DNA from: an uncultured Bacteroidales bacterium
Lineage (GTDB): Bacteria; Bacteroidota; Bacteroidia; Bacteroidales; UBA932
DNA length: 37,859 bases
Direction of reading: 5' to 3'
Assembly: GCA_945487035.1 (NCBI GenBank)
Contig: CALYTI010000018.1
Coordinates: forward strand, 1 to 37,859
Positions 15,129 through 21,727 of the stretch are shown here, one piece after another (position 1 is the stretch's first letter; every line of letters starts with the position of its first letter). The position numbers and the translations under genes are program-made. Under the pieces are notes generated by a model. It was not told the origin of the DNA. It made no database searches and worked only from the letters and a program-made list of their open reading frames with translations.

Positions 15129-15952
15129 AAGAGTTGAGTTTGAAGGAGATTCAGGCGCTGAGTCTCGAAATCCTCATAGATGTTGCGCAGTTCTGCGAGA
15201 AGAACGGGATTCATTATTCACTTGCATACGGGACCTGTCTCGGAGCTGTCCGTCACAAAGGTTTCATTCCCTGGGACGACGATATAGATGTGCAGATGCT
15301 CCGCGAGGATTATGAGCGTTTTGCCAGGACCTACCGTTCCGAGCGGTTCAAGTTTTTTGACAGCAGCAATATGAAGGATTGCTGGATTCCATTCGGAAGG
15401 GTGTGCGATTGCGAGCGTACCGTTTCGAAGACCAATATCCCTTGGCACGGAGGGACCGTGCAGACAGGACTTTGGATAGATATTTTTCCGGTTGACAAGG
15501 TGACTGCGGACCACGATGCCTACGAGAGTCTTTTCAACAGTCTTGTCGCGGAGTACGATTTACTGAACCGAACGCGCAAGGCTTTTGCCCGTCCTTCCGA
15601 TTGCGCGACCCGCAAAGGTCGTGTCAAGGTGTGGAAACTCAACCACTTGCATCGCCGTCCGAAGTTCCGTCCGGAAGTTCTGGTCGGGGGACGGAATGAG
15701 GTAATGAGACTTACGAATATGCAGAAGGAGAGTCAGTACTACTCCGTGCTTTGCTGCACTCCGCAGTATGAAGAGTGCAAGCACGAGAGTCTTTTCGGCA
15801 TAGTTCGGCTGGAGTTTGAAGGCCGCCAGTTCGAATGCTGGTCCGGCTACGACGAGATGCTCCGCCAGAACTACGGCGACTATATGCAGCTCCCTCCCGT
15901 CTCCCACCGCATTCCTCCTCAGCACTCCTACATCCGATTCTACTGGAAATAA
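15125..15952 (+). CDS. LicD-family phosphotransferase (second copy)
   Basis: 275 residues. The LicD core HYSLAYGTCLGAVRHKGFIPWDDDIDV is followed by WIDIFPVDKV and the C-terminal RQNYGDYMQLPP block. It shares the same architecture as the protein at 11768 but is clearly diverged, which suggests that the operon attaches a phospho-substituent at two positions or to two acceptor sugars. This is the last gene of the operon and is followed 2 bp later by a large GC-rich inverted repeat. Confidence 0.9.
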   Translation: MKELSLKEIQALSLEILIDVAQFCEKNGIHYSLAYGTCLGAVRHKGFIPWDDDIDVQMLREDYERFARTYRSERFKFFDSSNMKDCWIPFGRVCDCERTVSKTNIPWHGGTVQTGLWIDIFPVDKVTADHDAYESLFNSLVAEYDLLNRTRKAFARPSDCATRKGRVKVWKLNHLHRRPKFRPEVLVGGRNEVMRLTNMQKESQYYSVLCCTPQYEECKHESLFGIVRLEFEGRQFECWSGYDEMLRQNYGDYMQLPPVSHRIPPQHSYIRFYWK

Positions 15953-15954
15953 TA

Positions 15955-16075
15955 GTGCCGGCAGGCCGGGCCCTCCAGAACCGTCTCGCTTCGCTCGACC
16001 CCACCGCTGACGCGGTCCCCCCTCTTATGGTGCCGAGGGTGGCACAGGTTCTCGGAGGGCCCAGCCGGCCGGCAC
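15955..16075. repeat. GC-rich multibranched inverted repeat after the glycan operon
   Basis: A left arm (15955-15982, GTGCCGGC...GGGCCCTCC..AGAACC) pairs with a right arm (16047-16075, GGTTCTCGGAGGGCCC...CCGGCAC) with few mismatches. Inside lie two smaller hairpins: ACCGC-TGAC-GCGGT (16003-16016) and GTGCC-GAGGGT-GGCAC (16030-16045), plus CTCGCTTCGCTCGA. It has the shape of a folded RNA, and no coding frame is apparent. It may terminate the operon, be a dispersed repeat, or encode a structured RNA. Confidence 0.65.
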
Positions 16076-16153
16076 CCTCCCCGCGACATCGGGGCATTGC
16101 GTCATATCAGGCTTTGACCGGGCATCTCCTGCTCCCAAGCTGTGGTGAAGCAC

Positions 16154-16262
16154 GGTGAAATTGTAAGTGGCTAATAATTAACGAGTTAACATTTTTCGTA
16201 TGGGTCAAAATACCCCATACGAAAAAACTAACCATCTAATAACCAATACATTACAATTTCAC
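16154..16262. mobile_element. MITE-like palindromic element, copy 2
   Basis: 109 bp, the same length and layout as 517-625. Ends are GGTGAAATTGTAA and TTACAATTTCAC. The inner hairpin is TTTTTCGTATGGG (16192-16204) with CCCATACGAAAAA (16214-16226). The shared 18-nt right flank GTAAACCCATTTCAGGAC is at 16276-16293. The remainder of 16294-16386 holds nothing I can identify. Confidence 0.75.
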
Positions 16263-16386
16263 TCACCTATCCGCTGTAAACCCATTTCAGGACTTGACAC
16301 TACAGGCTGTCCGAAAAGTCCGCTACTCTGGCTGCGGTAAGAGCAATAATGGCATCCCTTCCGAACCAAGATTTAGCAATTATTGC

Positions 16387-16395
16387 TATCTTCGC
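16387..16395 (+). promoter_or_regulatory. -7 box of the tcdA operon
   Basis: TATCTTCGC differs from TAnnTTTGC at one base and lies 8 bp before the ATG at 16404. It makes the upstream ATG at 16383 an unlikely start. Confidence 0.5.
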
Positions 16396-16403
16396 AGTCC
16401 GAA

Positions 16404-17168
16404 ATGGAGAATCTGGAACTATCGATATACAATCGTTCACAGCTGCTACTGGGAGAAGAAGCTATGCAGGCGATGGCGCGCGCACGCGTGTTGGTTGTCG
16501 GCATTGGCGGTGTGGGCAGCTGGTGCGCGGAAGGGCTTCTCAGAAGCGGTGTTACAGATATCACCATAGTTGACTCCGACAAAGTCTGCATTACCAATGT
16601 CAACAGACAGGTGATGGCAACGGCAGCGACAGTGGGGCAGGTGAAAGTTGAAGCGCTTAAGTCTCATCTTCTGGAAATCAATCCCAACGCCCGCATCACC
16701 GCCATCGAAAAAGCTTACTGCACCGAAACGGCCGAAGAATTCGACCTGGACTCCTATGATTATGTGGTTGACGCAATCGATTCTCTAAAAGACAAATACC
16801 GGCTGATTCTGGATGCCTCCGCGAGCCGCGCCAAGCTCTTCTGCTCTATGGGCGCAGCGCTCAAGCTTGACCCGACCAAGGTGCGCGTTGCGGAGTTTTG
16901 GAGCGTGCGCGGCTGCCCGCTTGGCGCGGCTCTGCGCAAGAAAATGAAAAAGAACAAAACCCTTCCGGCAAAAAAGGTTCTTTGTGTATATGACGAGGAA
17001 GTGCTGCCGAACAGAGGGGAAAACAGGGATGTTGAGACAGCGCCTTCGTCATTCAAAAAAGCCCAGACCAATGGAAGCCTTGTCCACATTACTGCAATTT
17101 TCGGAATGACCATTTCCGGTCTGATAATTAAAGATATTTACGATTCCTGTTATGAAAAAAAGCATTGA
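16404..17168 (+). CDS. tcdA: tRNA threonylcarbamoyladenosine dehydratase (TcdA/CsdL)
   Basis: About 254 residues from MENLELSIYNRS. An E1/MoeB-ThiF-like fold begins with SRSQLLLGEEA-type sequence and the Rossmann ATP motif GIGGVGSW. DSDKVCITNVNRQ is the ATP-contacting segment, DYVVDAIDSLKDK gives the catalytic-side Asp, and the C-terminal PRGENRDVETAPSSF-like block matches TcdA (here PNRGENRDVETAPSSF). The enzyme cyclises t6A37 to ct6A in ANN-decoding tRNAs using ATP. It overlaps the next gene by 17 bp. I start at 16404 because the -7 box lies between it and the alternative ATG at 16383. Confidence 0.92.
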   Translation: MENLELSIYNRSQLLLGEEAMQAMARARVLVVGIGGVGSWCAEGLLRSGVTDITIVDSDKVCITNVNRQVMATAATVGQVKVEALKSHLLEINPNARITAIEKAYCTETAEEFDLDSYDYVVDAIDSLKDKYRLILDASASRAKLFCSMGAALKLDPTKVRVAEFWSVRGCPLGAALRKKMKKNKTLPAKKVLCVYDEEVLPNRGENRDVETAPSSFKKAQTNGSLVHITAIFGMTISGLIIKDIYDSCYEKKH

Positions 17169-17775
17169 AGCAGCTGCGCTCGCAGCTCTCGCCCTGTGCT
17201 CCTGCCAGGGTGGTACTCAAGTTGAAAGTCCAAAGAATGTCCTTGTAGTGGTCGATGTCCAGAGGGACTTCTTCGATCCGTCAGGCTCTCTATATGTAGG
17301 CGGAAGCGAAGTGCTTCCGGAGAAGATTGCCGAGCTCGCGGGCGGCTATGACGCCGTCATATTTACCCTTGACTGGCATCCTGCAAACCATTGCTCCTTC
17401 GCGGAGCAGGGCGGCATATGGCCATCCCACTGCGTTGCCTATACCCAGGGCGCAGGGCTTCCGGACTGCTTCGCACCCATCCTTCGCAGCGGCAAGGCGC
17501 AGCTGTATCTGAAGGGATGCGATGCTGGCAAGGAGCAATATGGCGCTTTCGAGAACTTCGAGGGATATGAGACCGTTAAGGCATGGCTCGAAGGTGCTCA
17601 GAGCGTGGATGTATGCGGCATTGCCGGTGATTATTGCGTAAAGGAGAGCACGGCCAATATTCTCAAAGTAGTGCCTGCCTCCAAGGTGAGCATTTTGTGC
17701 GGGTGCGTACGCAGCATTGACGGCGGAGAGGCACTGGACGCCTTCATCGCCGAGAAGAGTCTTGGACGCAAGTGA
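17152..17775 (+). CDS. Exported nicotinamidase/isochorismatase-family lipoprotein
   Basis: 207 residues. The cysteine-hydrolase catalytic triad is intact: D35 (VVVDVQRDFF), K121 (LYLKGCD) and C162 (GIAGDYCV), as are the metal ligands D74, H76 (TLDWHPANHCSF) and H93 (WPSHC), all as in PncA nicotinamidase. What is odd is the N-terminus, MKKSIEAAALAALALCSC, which looks like a lipoprotein signal with Cys18 as the acylation site; PncA proteins are normally cytosolic. It would deamidate nicotinamide, or a related amide, outside the inner membrane. It overlaps tcdA by 17 bp and the next gene by 1 bp. Confidence 0.8.
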   Translation: MKKSIEAAALAALALCSCQGGTQVESPKNVLVVVDVQRDFFDPSGSLYVGGSEVLPEKIAELAGGYDAVIFTLDWHPANHCSFAEQGGIWPSHCVAYTQGAGLPDCFAPILRSGKAQLYLKGCDAGKEQYGAFENFEGYETVKAWLEGAQSVDVCGIAGDYCVKESTANILKVVPASKVSILCGCVRSIDGGEALDAFIAEKSLGRK

Positions 17776-18809
17776 TGAACCGCTACGTTAAGAAATATGG
17801 TGTCGATGCTATGTCGGCAATGGCGCAGGGCCTCTTCTGCACCCTGCTGGTCGGCACCATACTCAATACTCTGGGACAGCAGCTCGGAGTCGTATTTCTT
17901 ACCAAGATTGGGGGTTTCGCCTGCGCTATGGTGGGCCCTGCGATGGCTGTTGCAATTGGTTATGCGCTGAAGGCACAGGCTATGGTGCTGTTTTCCCTTG
18001 TGCCGGTGGGCTATGCGACGAACCTGCTAGGAGGGGCGGGCGGACCGTTTGCGGTCTATGTTGTGGCTATTGTTGCTGCCGAAGTGGGCAACCTTGTCAG
18101 CGGAAAGACCAGAATCGATATTCTCGTTACCCCTATCGTCACCTTGCTCGCTGGCATAGGACTGGCGCTGCTGATAGCTTCGCCAATAGGAAAAGCTGCA
18201 AGCTGGGTTGGAGGCGTGATTATGTGGGCCACCGAACTGCATCCGTTCCTGATGGGAATCGTGGTGGCTGTAGTGGTGGGAATGGCCCTGACCCTGCCTA
18301 TTTCTTCCGCTGCGATTTGCGCTGGACTCGGGCTGACTGGACTTGCCGGAGGTGCGGCTCTTGCCGGATGCTGCGCGCAGATGGTGGGATTTGCCGTGCT
18401 TAGCTTCAAGGATAACCGCTGGGGCGGAGTGGTGAGCCAGGGTCTGGGCACCAGTATGCTCCAGATGGGAAATATCATACGGAAGCCGCTGGTGTGGGTT
18501 CCTGCCATATTGACATCTGCAATTACCGGCCCTCTCGCCACTTGCGTTTTCAAGCTGCAGATGAACGGAGCAGCCGTAAATTCCGGAATGGGAACTTGCG
18601 GTTTGTGTGGTCCTATCGGTGTGTGGACAGGTTGGGTAGCGCCCTCCGAGGCGGCACTTGCCGGAGGTGCTGTCGCTCTGGACCCGGGTTTCGGGGACTG
18701 GATGGGACTGCTGCTGGTGAGCATAGTGCTCCCCGCCCTAATCTGCGGCCTTATCGGCTGGGCCTTCCGCAAAGCCGGCTGGCTCCGCGAAGGGGACTTG
18801 AAAATATAG
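17775..18809 (+). CDS. PTS EIIC-like (PTS_EIIC_2/PfoR-type) membrane protein
   Basis: About 344 residues, highly hydrophobic with some nine or ten membrane segments, rich in Gly/Ala (FCTLLVGTILNTLGQQLG at the start, IVVAVVVGMALTLPISSAAIC and LLVSIVLPALICGLIGWAF later). I read it as the PF13303-type EIIC found in PfoR-like proteins. No EIIA, EIIB, HPr or EI gene is near, and Bacteroidota rarely use PTS, so transport by phosphorylation is doubtful. It may move the product or substrate of the exported hydrolase upstream (inference). The ATG at 17775 overlaps the upstream stop (TGATG); the alternative GTG at 17772 is less likely. Confidence 0.75.
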   Translation: MNRYVKKYGVDAMSAMAQGLFCTLLVGTILNTLGQQLGVVFLTKIGGFACAMVGPAMAVAIGYALKAQAMVLFSLVPVGYATNLLGGAGGPFAVYVVAIVAAEVGNLVSGKTRIDILVTPIVTLLAGIGLALLIASPIGKAASWVGGVIMWATELHPFLMGIVVAVVVGMALTLPISSAAICAGLGLTGLAGGAALAGCCAQMVGFAVLSFKDNRWGGVVSQGLGTSMLQMGNIIRKPLVWVPAILTSAITGPLATCVFKLQMNGAAVNSGMGTCGLCGPIGVWTGWVAPSEAALAGGAVALDPGFGDWMGLLLVSIVLPALICGLIGWAFRKAGWLREGDLKI

Positions 18810-18817
18810 CTGCCAAC

Positions 18818-18927
18818 ATCGATCTACTCCCTTCCCAAATTTCAGCTACCCCATTCCCTGATTTCAGCTACTCCCTTCCCTGATTTCAGCTACTCCCTTC
18901 CCTGATTTTTGCTACTCTGTTTCCAAA
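18818..18927 (+). repeat. 22-bp tandem repeat, five copies
   Basis: Five consecutive 22-bp units start at 18818, 18840, 18862, 18884 and 18906; the third and fourth are identical (TTTCAGCTACTCCCTTCCCT plus GA), and the outer ones diverge. A sixth, degraded unit may follow at 18928. The run begins 9 bp after the upstream stop codon. Then follows a pyrimidine-rich stretch to about 18990 with no gene. Confidence 0.85.
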
Positions 18928-19016
18928 TCTCAGCCCGCAGCTTTCCCCGCAGCCTCCCCGCTGCTTTCCCGCTGCCGGCTTTCCCGCTTTCCATGATGTC
19001 GGCTCTCACATCGTTT

Positions 19017-19371
19017 TCCCAATCTATCACATCGGGAGCAAAAACGGCATTCTACGCAGTTTTTCCTCCTCATCTGACACACCGGGAAATTACCAGTGTG
19101 CCCCACACTGCCCTCTGTGGCACATTCCCCAATTCCTAATGTGTAACATCAGGAGCAAAAACGCCCTCCCACGCACTTATCCCTCCTAATGTGTAACATC
19201 AGGAGTAAAATCGGCCTCCCGTACACTTTTCCCTCCTCATCTGACACATCGGGAAAACCTGACCATGCCCCACAGCTACCTCCATACCACATTTCAGTTT
19301 TCCTCATGTGTTACATCAGGAGCCAAAACCGCCTCTCACACACATTCTCTTCCCCATCTGACACATCGGGA
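19017..19371 (+). repeat. Palindrome array B (7 boxes), upstream of the RAYT-like gene
   Basis: Boxes start at 19017, 19067, 19134, 19184, 19234, 19301 and 19351, with steps of 50, 67, 50, 50, 67 and 50 bp. Box sequences are TCCTAATGTG-TAACATCAGGA type (two adjacent identical copies at 19134 and 19184), TCCTCATCTG-ACACATCGGGA type and intermediates. The 46-nt linkers contain TGTGCCCCACACTGCCCTC and TGTGGCACA, which can fold. Same orientation as array A. Confidence 0.9.
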
Positions 19372-19476
19372 ATAAGCTGCTGGTTGGTGACTGCTGTTTT
19401 CGTTCGGTGAGTATGCTTTTCAAATATTTTTTGAGTGCGGATATAAATGAAAATTGCCTTCTAAAGAAAAATATTT

Positions 19477-19535
19477 ACGATTCTTTCGAAAAAATGACGA
19501 TTCTTTAGGAAAAACACTATTTCTTTCGACGATTT
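19477..19535 (+). repeat. Direct repeats before the RAYT-like promoter
   Basis: ACGATTCTTTCGAAAAAATG at 19477-19496 is followed at once by ACGATTCTTTAGGAAAAACA (19497-19516) and a third partial unit, TTTCTTTCGACGATTT, ending about 19535. They lie just upstream of the -33 element at 19539 and could be an operator. Confidence 0.55.
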
Positions 19536-19538
19536 AGT

Positions 19539-19570
19539 TTTGACTTTACTTTTATGCTTCATAATTTTGC
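19539..19570 (+). promoter_or_regulatory. Promoter of the RAYT-like gene
   Basis: TTTG (19539-19542), a 19-bp spacer and TAATTTTGC (19562-19570) are an almost ideal Bacteroidota sigma-ABfr promoter. The leader to the ATG at 19640 is about 60 nt. Confidence 0.75.
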
Positions 19571-19639
19571 GTACAGGTGACCCGGAAGAACCTTTTCTAT
19601 CACATGTTTAACCAATGACCGGGCTCCTAAACTATAGCA

Positions 19640-20569
19640 ATGAAAAATATCTATCATTTATGCCTAACGGCACACGACGAAGTCCTTATCAGAAATGAAG
19701 AAGACGCAAGACAGATGATCAACCTTTCTGCTCTTGCTTCATCCAGAACTGAAACGGTCATTCTTACTGATGCAGAGATGTCAACTCACTTGCATCAAAA
19801 CATCTGTGCAACCAATCCTCGGGATTATTATCTTTCTTTATCGGAAAGTCTGGCAAAAGACTTTAACCGGAGGCATAACCGCTCTGGGCGGCTATTCGAC
19901 AAAAAACCGTTCATTTTGCAATTGCAGGGCCCAAATCACATTCAAATGTCTCTATGCTACAGTTTGAGACAGGGAGTCCACCACGGAGCAGTACAAACTG
20001 CTTTCGAATATCCGTGGTGCAGTGCCAATGCTCTATTTCGTCACGAAAGAGGTGTTTCATCTGAAAAGGCACTTCTATCCGGTGCGGCTCAGTTACACGA
20101 TTTGTTTCCCAAAGGGGCTGATATCCCGGACTCTTGGGAGGTTGGAAAGGATGGTATTCTTTTGCGCCGATGCTTTGAAGACATACGCTTGGTGGAAACT
20201 TGGTTCGGAACAGCAAAGTCATATATGTTCTCAATGAATCGTAAAACTAGTGATGAGTGGCTGAAAGAGCAGGAAAAAGATGGCCTGAATGAGCCTCCTG
20301 TCACTCTGAATCTGTTGGAAAGAGGGTATTCTGCGGAAGATATTTCCCGGATGCTTCAGAATGAAGGAAATGCAAAATACAATCATAGAAGAATTTCGGA
20401 TATGGAGATATGTAAACTGATTGACAAAGAGATGCTTGGAAGGTATCACGTTCAATCGGTTTATGAGCTGGACATAACTCAGAAGCTGCATATTGTTGAT
20501 GAATTACGCTATGATGCAAAATGTTCAAACATCCAGCAACTGTCGCGTTGTGTTGCACTGAAATATTAA
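19640..20569 (+). CDS. RAYT-like (REP-associated tyrosine transposase, Y1/HUH) protein
   Basis: 309 residues. The N-terminal 135 residues fit a Y1 HUH endonuclease of the RAYT type: H50-x-H52 in AEMSTHLHQN takes the HUH place (the usual text is MPNHVHLL), DFNRRHNRSGRLFDKKPF (74-91) is the clearest family hallmark, Y107 in LCYSLRQGVHHGA stands where RAYTs have the catalytic Tyr in xYIxxNPvrAG, and YPWCSANALF (124-133) matches the ypwSSy block. From about 165 to 309 there is an extension with EDIRLVETWFG, ISDMEICKLIDKEM, and an HTH-like tail (QKLHIVDELRYD...NIQQLSRCVAL), probably DNA-binding. It has its own promoter and no terminal repeats of an IS. Array B is upstream; array C is downstream past upp. 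Confidence 0.8.
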   Translation: MKNIYHLCLTAHDEVLIRNEEDARQMINLSALASSRTETVILTDAEMSTHLHQNICATNPRDYYLSLSESLAKDFNRRHNRSGRLFDKKPFILQLQGPNHIQMSLCYSLRQGVHHGAVQTAFEYPWCSANALFRHERGVSSEKALLSGAAQLHDLFPKGADIPDSWEVGKDGILLRRCFEDIRLVETWFGTAKSYMFSMNRKTSDEWLKEQEKDGLNEPPVTLNLLERGYSAEDISRMLQNEGNAKYNHRRISDMEICKLIDKEMLGRYHVQSVYELDITQKLHIVDELRYDAKCSNIQQLSRCVALKY

Positions 20570-20583
20570 AATGTGTAATTTTG
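20553..20583 (+). promoter_or_regulatory. Promoter of upp
   Basis: TTG (20553-20555), 20 bp, and TAATTTTG (20576-20583). It lies at the end of the RAYT-like gene, so upp does not depend on it for transcription. Confidence 0.65.
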
Positions 20584-20587
20584 TTCT

Positions 20588-20613
20588 TTCGAAGGGCCAT
20601 AAGGCTTTTCGAA
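20588..20613 (+). promoter_or_regulatory. 5'-leader hairpin of upp
   Basis: TTCGAAGGGCC, loop ATAA, GGCTTTTCGAA: 11 pairs including two G-U. It is placed at the expected 5' end of the upp mRNA, 19 nt before the ATG, so it could stabilise the message or control its translation. Confidence 0.5.
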
Positions 20614-20632
20614 CGAATAAAACACTATCACA

Positions 20633-21262
20633 ATGAGCCAGGTACATCTGATTGACCACCCGATGGTACAGCATAAGCTGACCATTATGCGAGACAAATC
20701 CACTCCGTCAAACATCTTCAGACAGCTTCTTTACGAAATCTCCCTCTTGATGGGATACGAGATTACACGTGACTTCCCTATGGAGGATGTCGTTGTCGAA
20801 ACCCCGCTGGAGACCGCGACGCTAAAGAAAATTGCCGGCAAAAAAGTCGCAATTGTTCCTATCCTTCGTGCCGGACTCGGAATGGTGGACGGTCTTCGTG
20901 ACCTCATTCCGGTTGCACGTGTCGGTTTCATCGGTCTGTATCGTGATGAGGAGACACACAAACCTGTCCCATACTACTGCAAACTTCCTAAGGGCGTTGA
21001 CAAGAGACTGGTCATCTTGACTGACCCTATGCTCGCTACCGGAGGAAGTGCCTGCGATGCTATCGACCTTGTAAAACAGAAGGGTTGCCAGGATATCAGG
21101 CTTATGTGTCTGGTTGCTGCTCCGGAAGGAATCAAGATGGTACAGGAGAAGCATCCTGATGTCGATATTTATGTTGCATCCATCGACCGTCAGTTGAACG
21201 AAAACTGCTACATCCTTCCTGGTCTCGGCGATGCCGGTGACCGCATTTTCGGAACGGAATAG
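20633..21262 (+). CDS. upp: Uracil phosphoribosyltransferase
   Basis: 209 residues, the normal length of Upp. The PRPP-binding loop is [17 protein letters not shown] near 128-145, with [13 protein letters not shown] as the other family block and the uracil-contacting C-terminus [19 protein letters not shown]. The enzyme makes UMP from uracil and PRPP in pyrimidine salvage. No purine/pyrimidine genes are adjacent. Own promoter; a hairpin terminator follows the stop by 21 bp. Confidence 0.97.
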   Translation: MSQVHLIDHPMVQHKLTIMRDKSTPSNIFRQLLYEISLLMGYEITRDFPMEDVVVETPLETATLKKIAGKKVAIVPILRAGLGMVDGLRDLIPVARVGFIGLYRDEETHKPVPYYCKLPKGVDKRLVILTDPMLATGGSACDAIDLVKQKGCQDIRLMCLVAAPEGIKMVQEKHPDVDIYVASIDRQLNENCYILPGLGDAGDRIFGTE

Positions 21263-21283
21263 CAACAATATGATTTTTCTCAT

Positions 21284-21315
21284 AAGAGGGCGACCGTAAT
21301 AAGTCGTCCTCTTTT
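21284..21315 (+). terminator. Terminator of upp
   Basis: AAGAGGGCGAC (21284-21294) and GTCGTCCTCTT (21303-21313) form an 11-bp stem with one G-U, followed by TT on the plus strand. Confidence 0.85.
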
Positions 21316-21390
21316 GGCATTTGCTCTTTGGATAATCAATACTGAAACAACCTATGCGGCATAACTATGTGCAATTCGTCTGCTCCTAAA

Positions 21391-21678
21391 TCCTGATGTG
21401 ACACTTTAGGAAGGAAAAGTGCATGGGAGGGCGATTTCACTCCTGATGTTACACATTAGGAATTTGGGAATGTGGCGTAGAGGGCAGTGTGGGGCAGGTT
21501 GGCGTTTTCCCGATGTAACAGATGAGGAGGGAAAAGTGTGTGTGATGCGACTTTTGTTCCTGATGTATTAGATGAGGAGGAAAAAGTGTGTGGAAGGGCG
21601 TTTTGGCACCTGATGTGATAGATTGGAAAGGAAAAGTGAACAGGAGGGCCTTTTCGTTCCCGAAGTGTCAGATGGGGA
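21391..21678 (-). repeat. Palindrome array C (6 boxes), inverted
   Basis: Boxes start at 21391, 21441, 21508, 21558, 21608 and 21658 (steps 50, 67, 50, 50, 50). The linkers, for example GTAGAGGGCAGTGTGGGGC in the 46-nt one, are the reverse complement of those in arrays A and B, so the array is oriented on the minus strand. Divergence between copies is higher here. It fills the convergent space between upp and the minus-strand operon ending at 21728. Confidence 0.9.
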
Positions 21679-21727
21679 AATTCCGGGCTGTGATGGGGAA
21701 CCCCGGCTGCACCACACCGTGCAACAC

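Noticed and set aside
19640..20569. A complete IS200/IS605 insertion sequence
   Set aside because: No TnpB gene, no left- or right-end subterminal hairpins bounding the gene were found, and the protein is about twice the length of IS200 TnpA; RAYT-like fits better.
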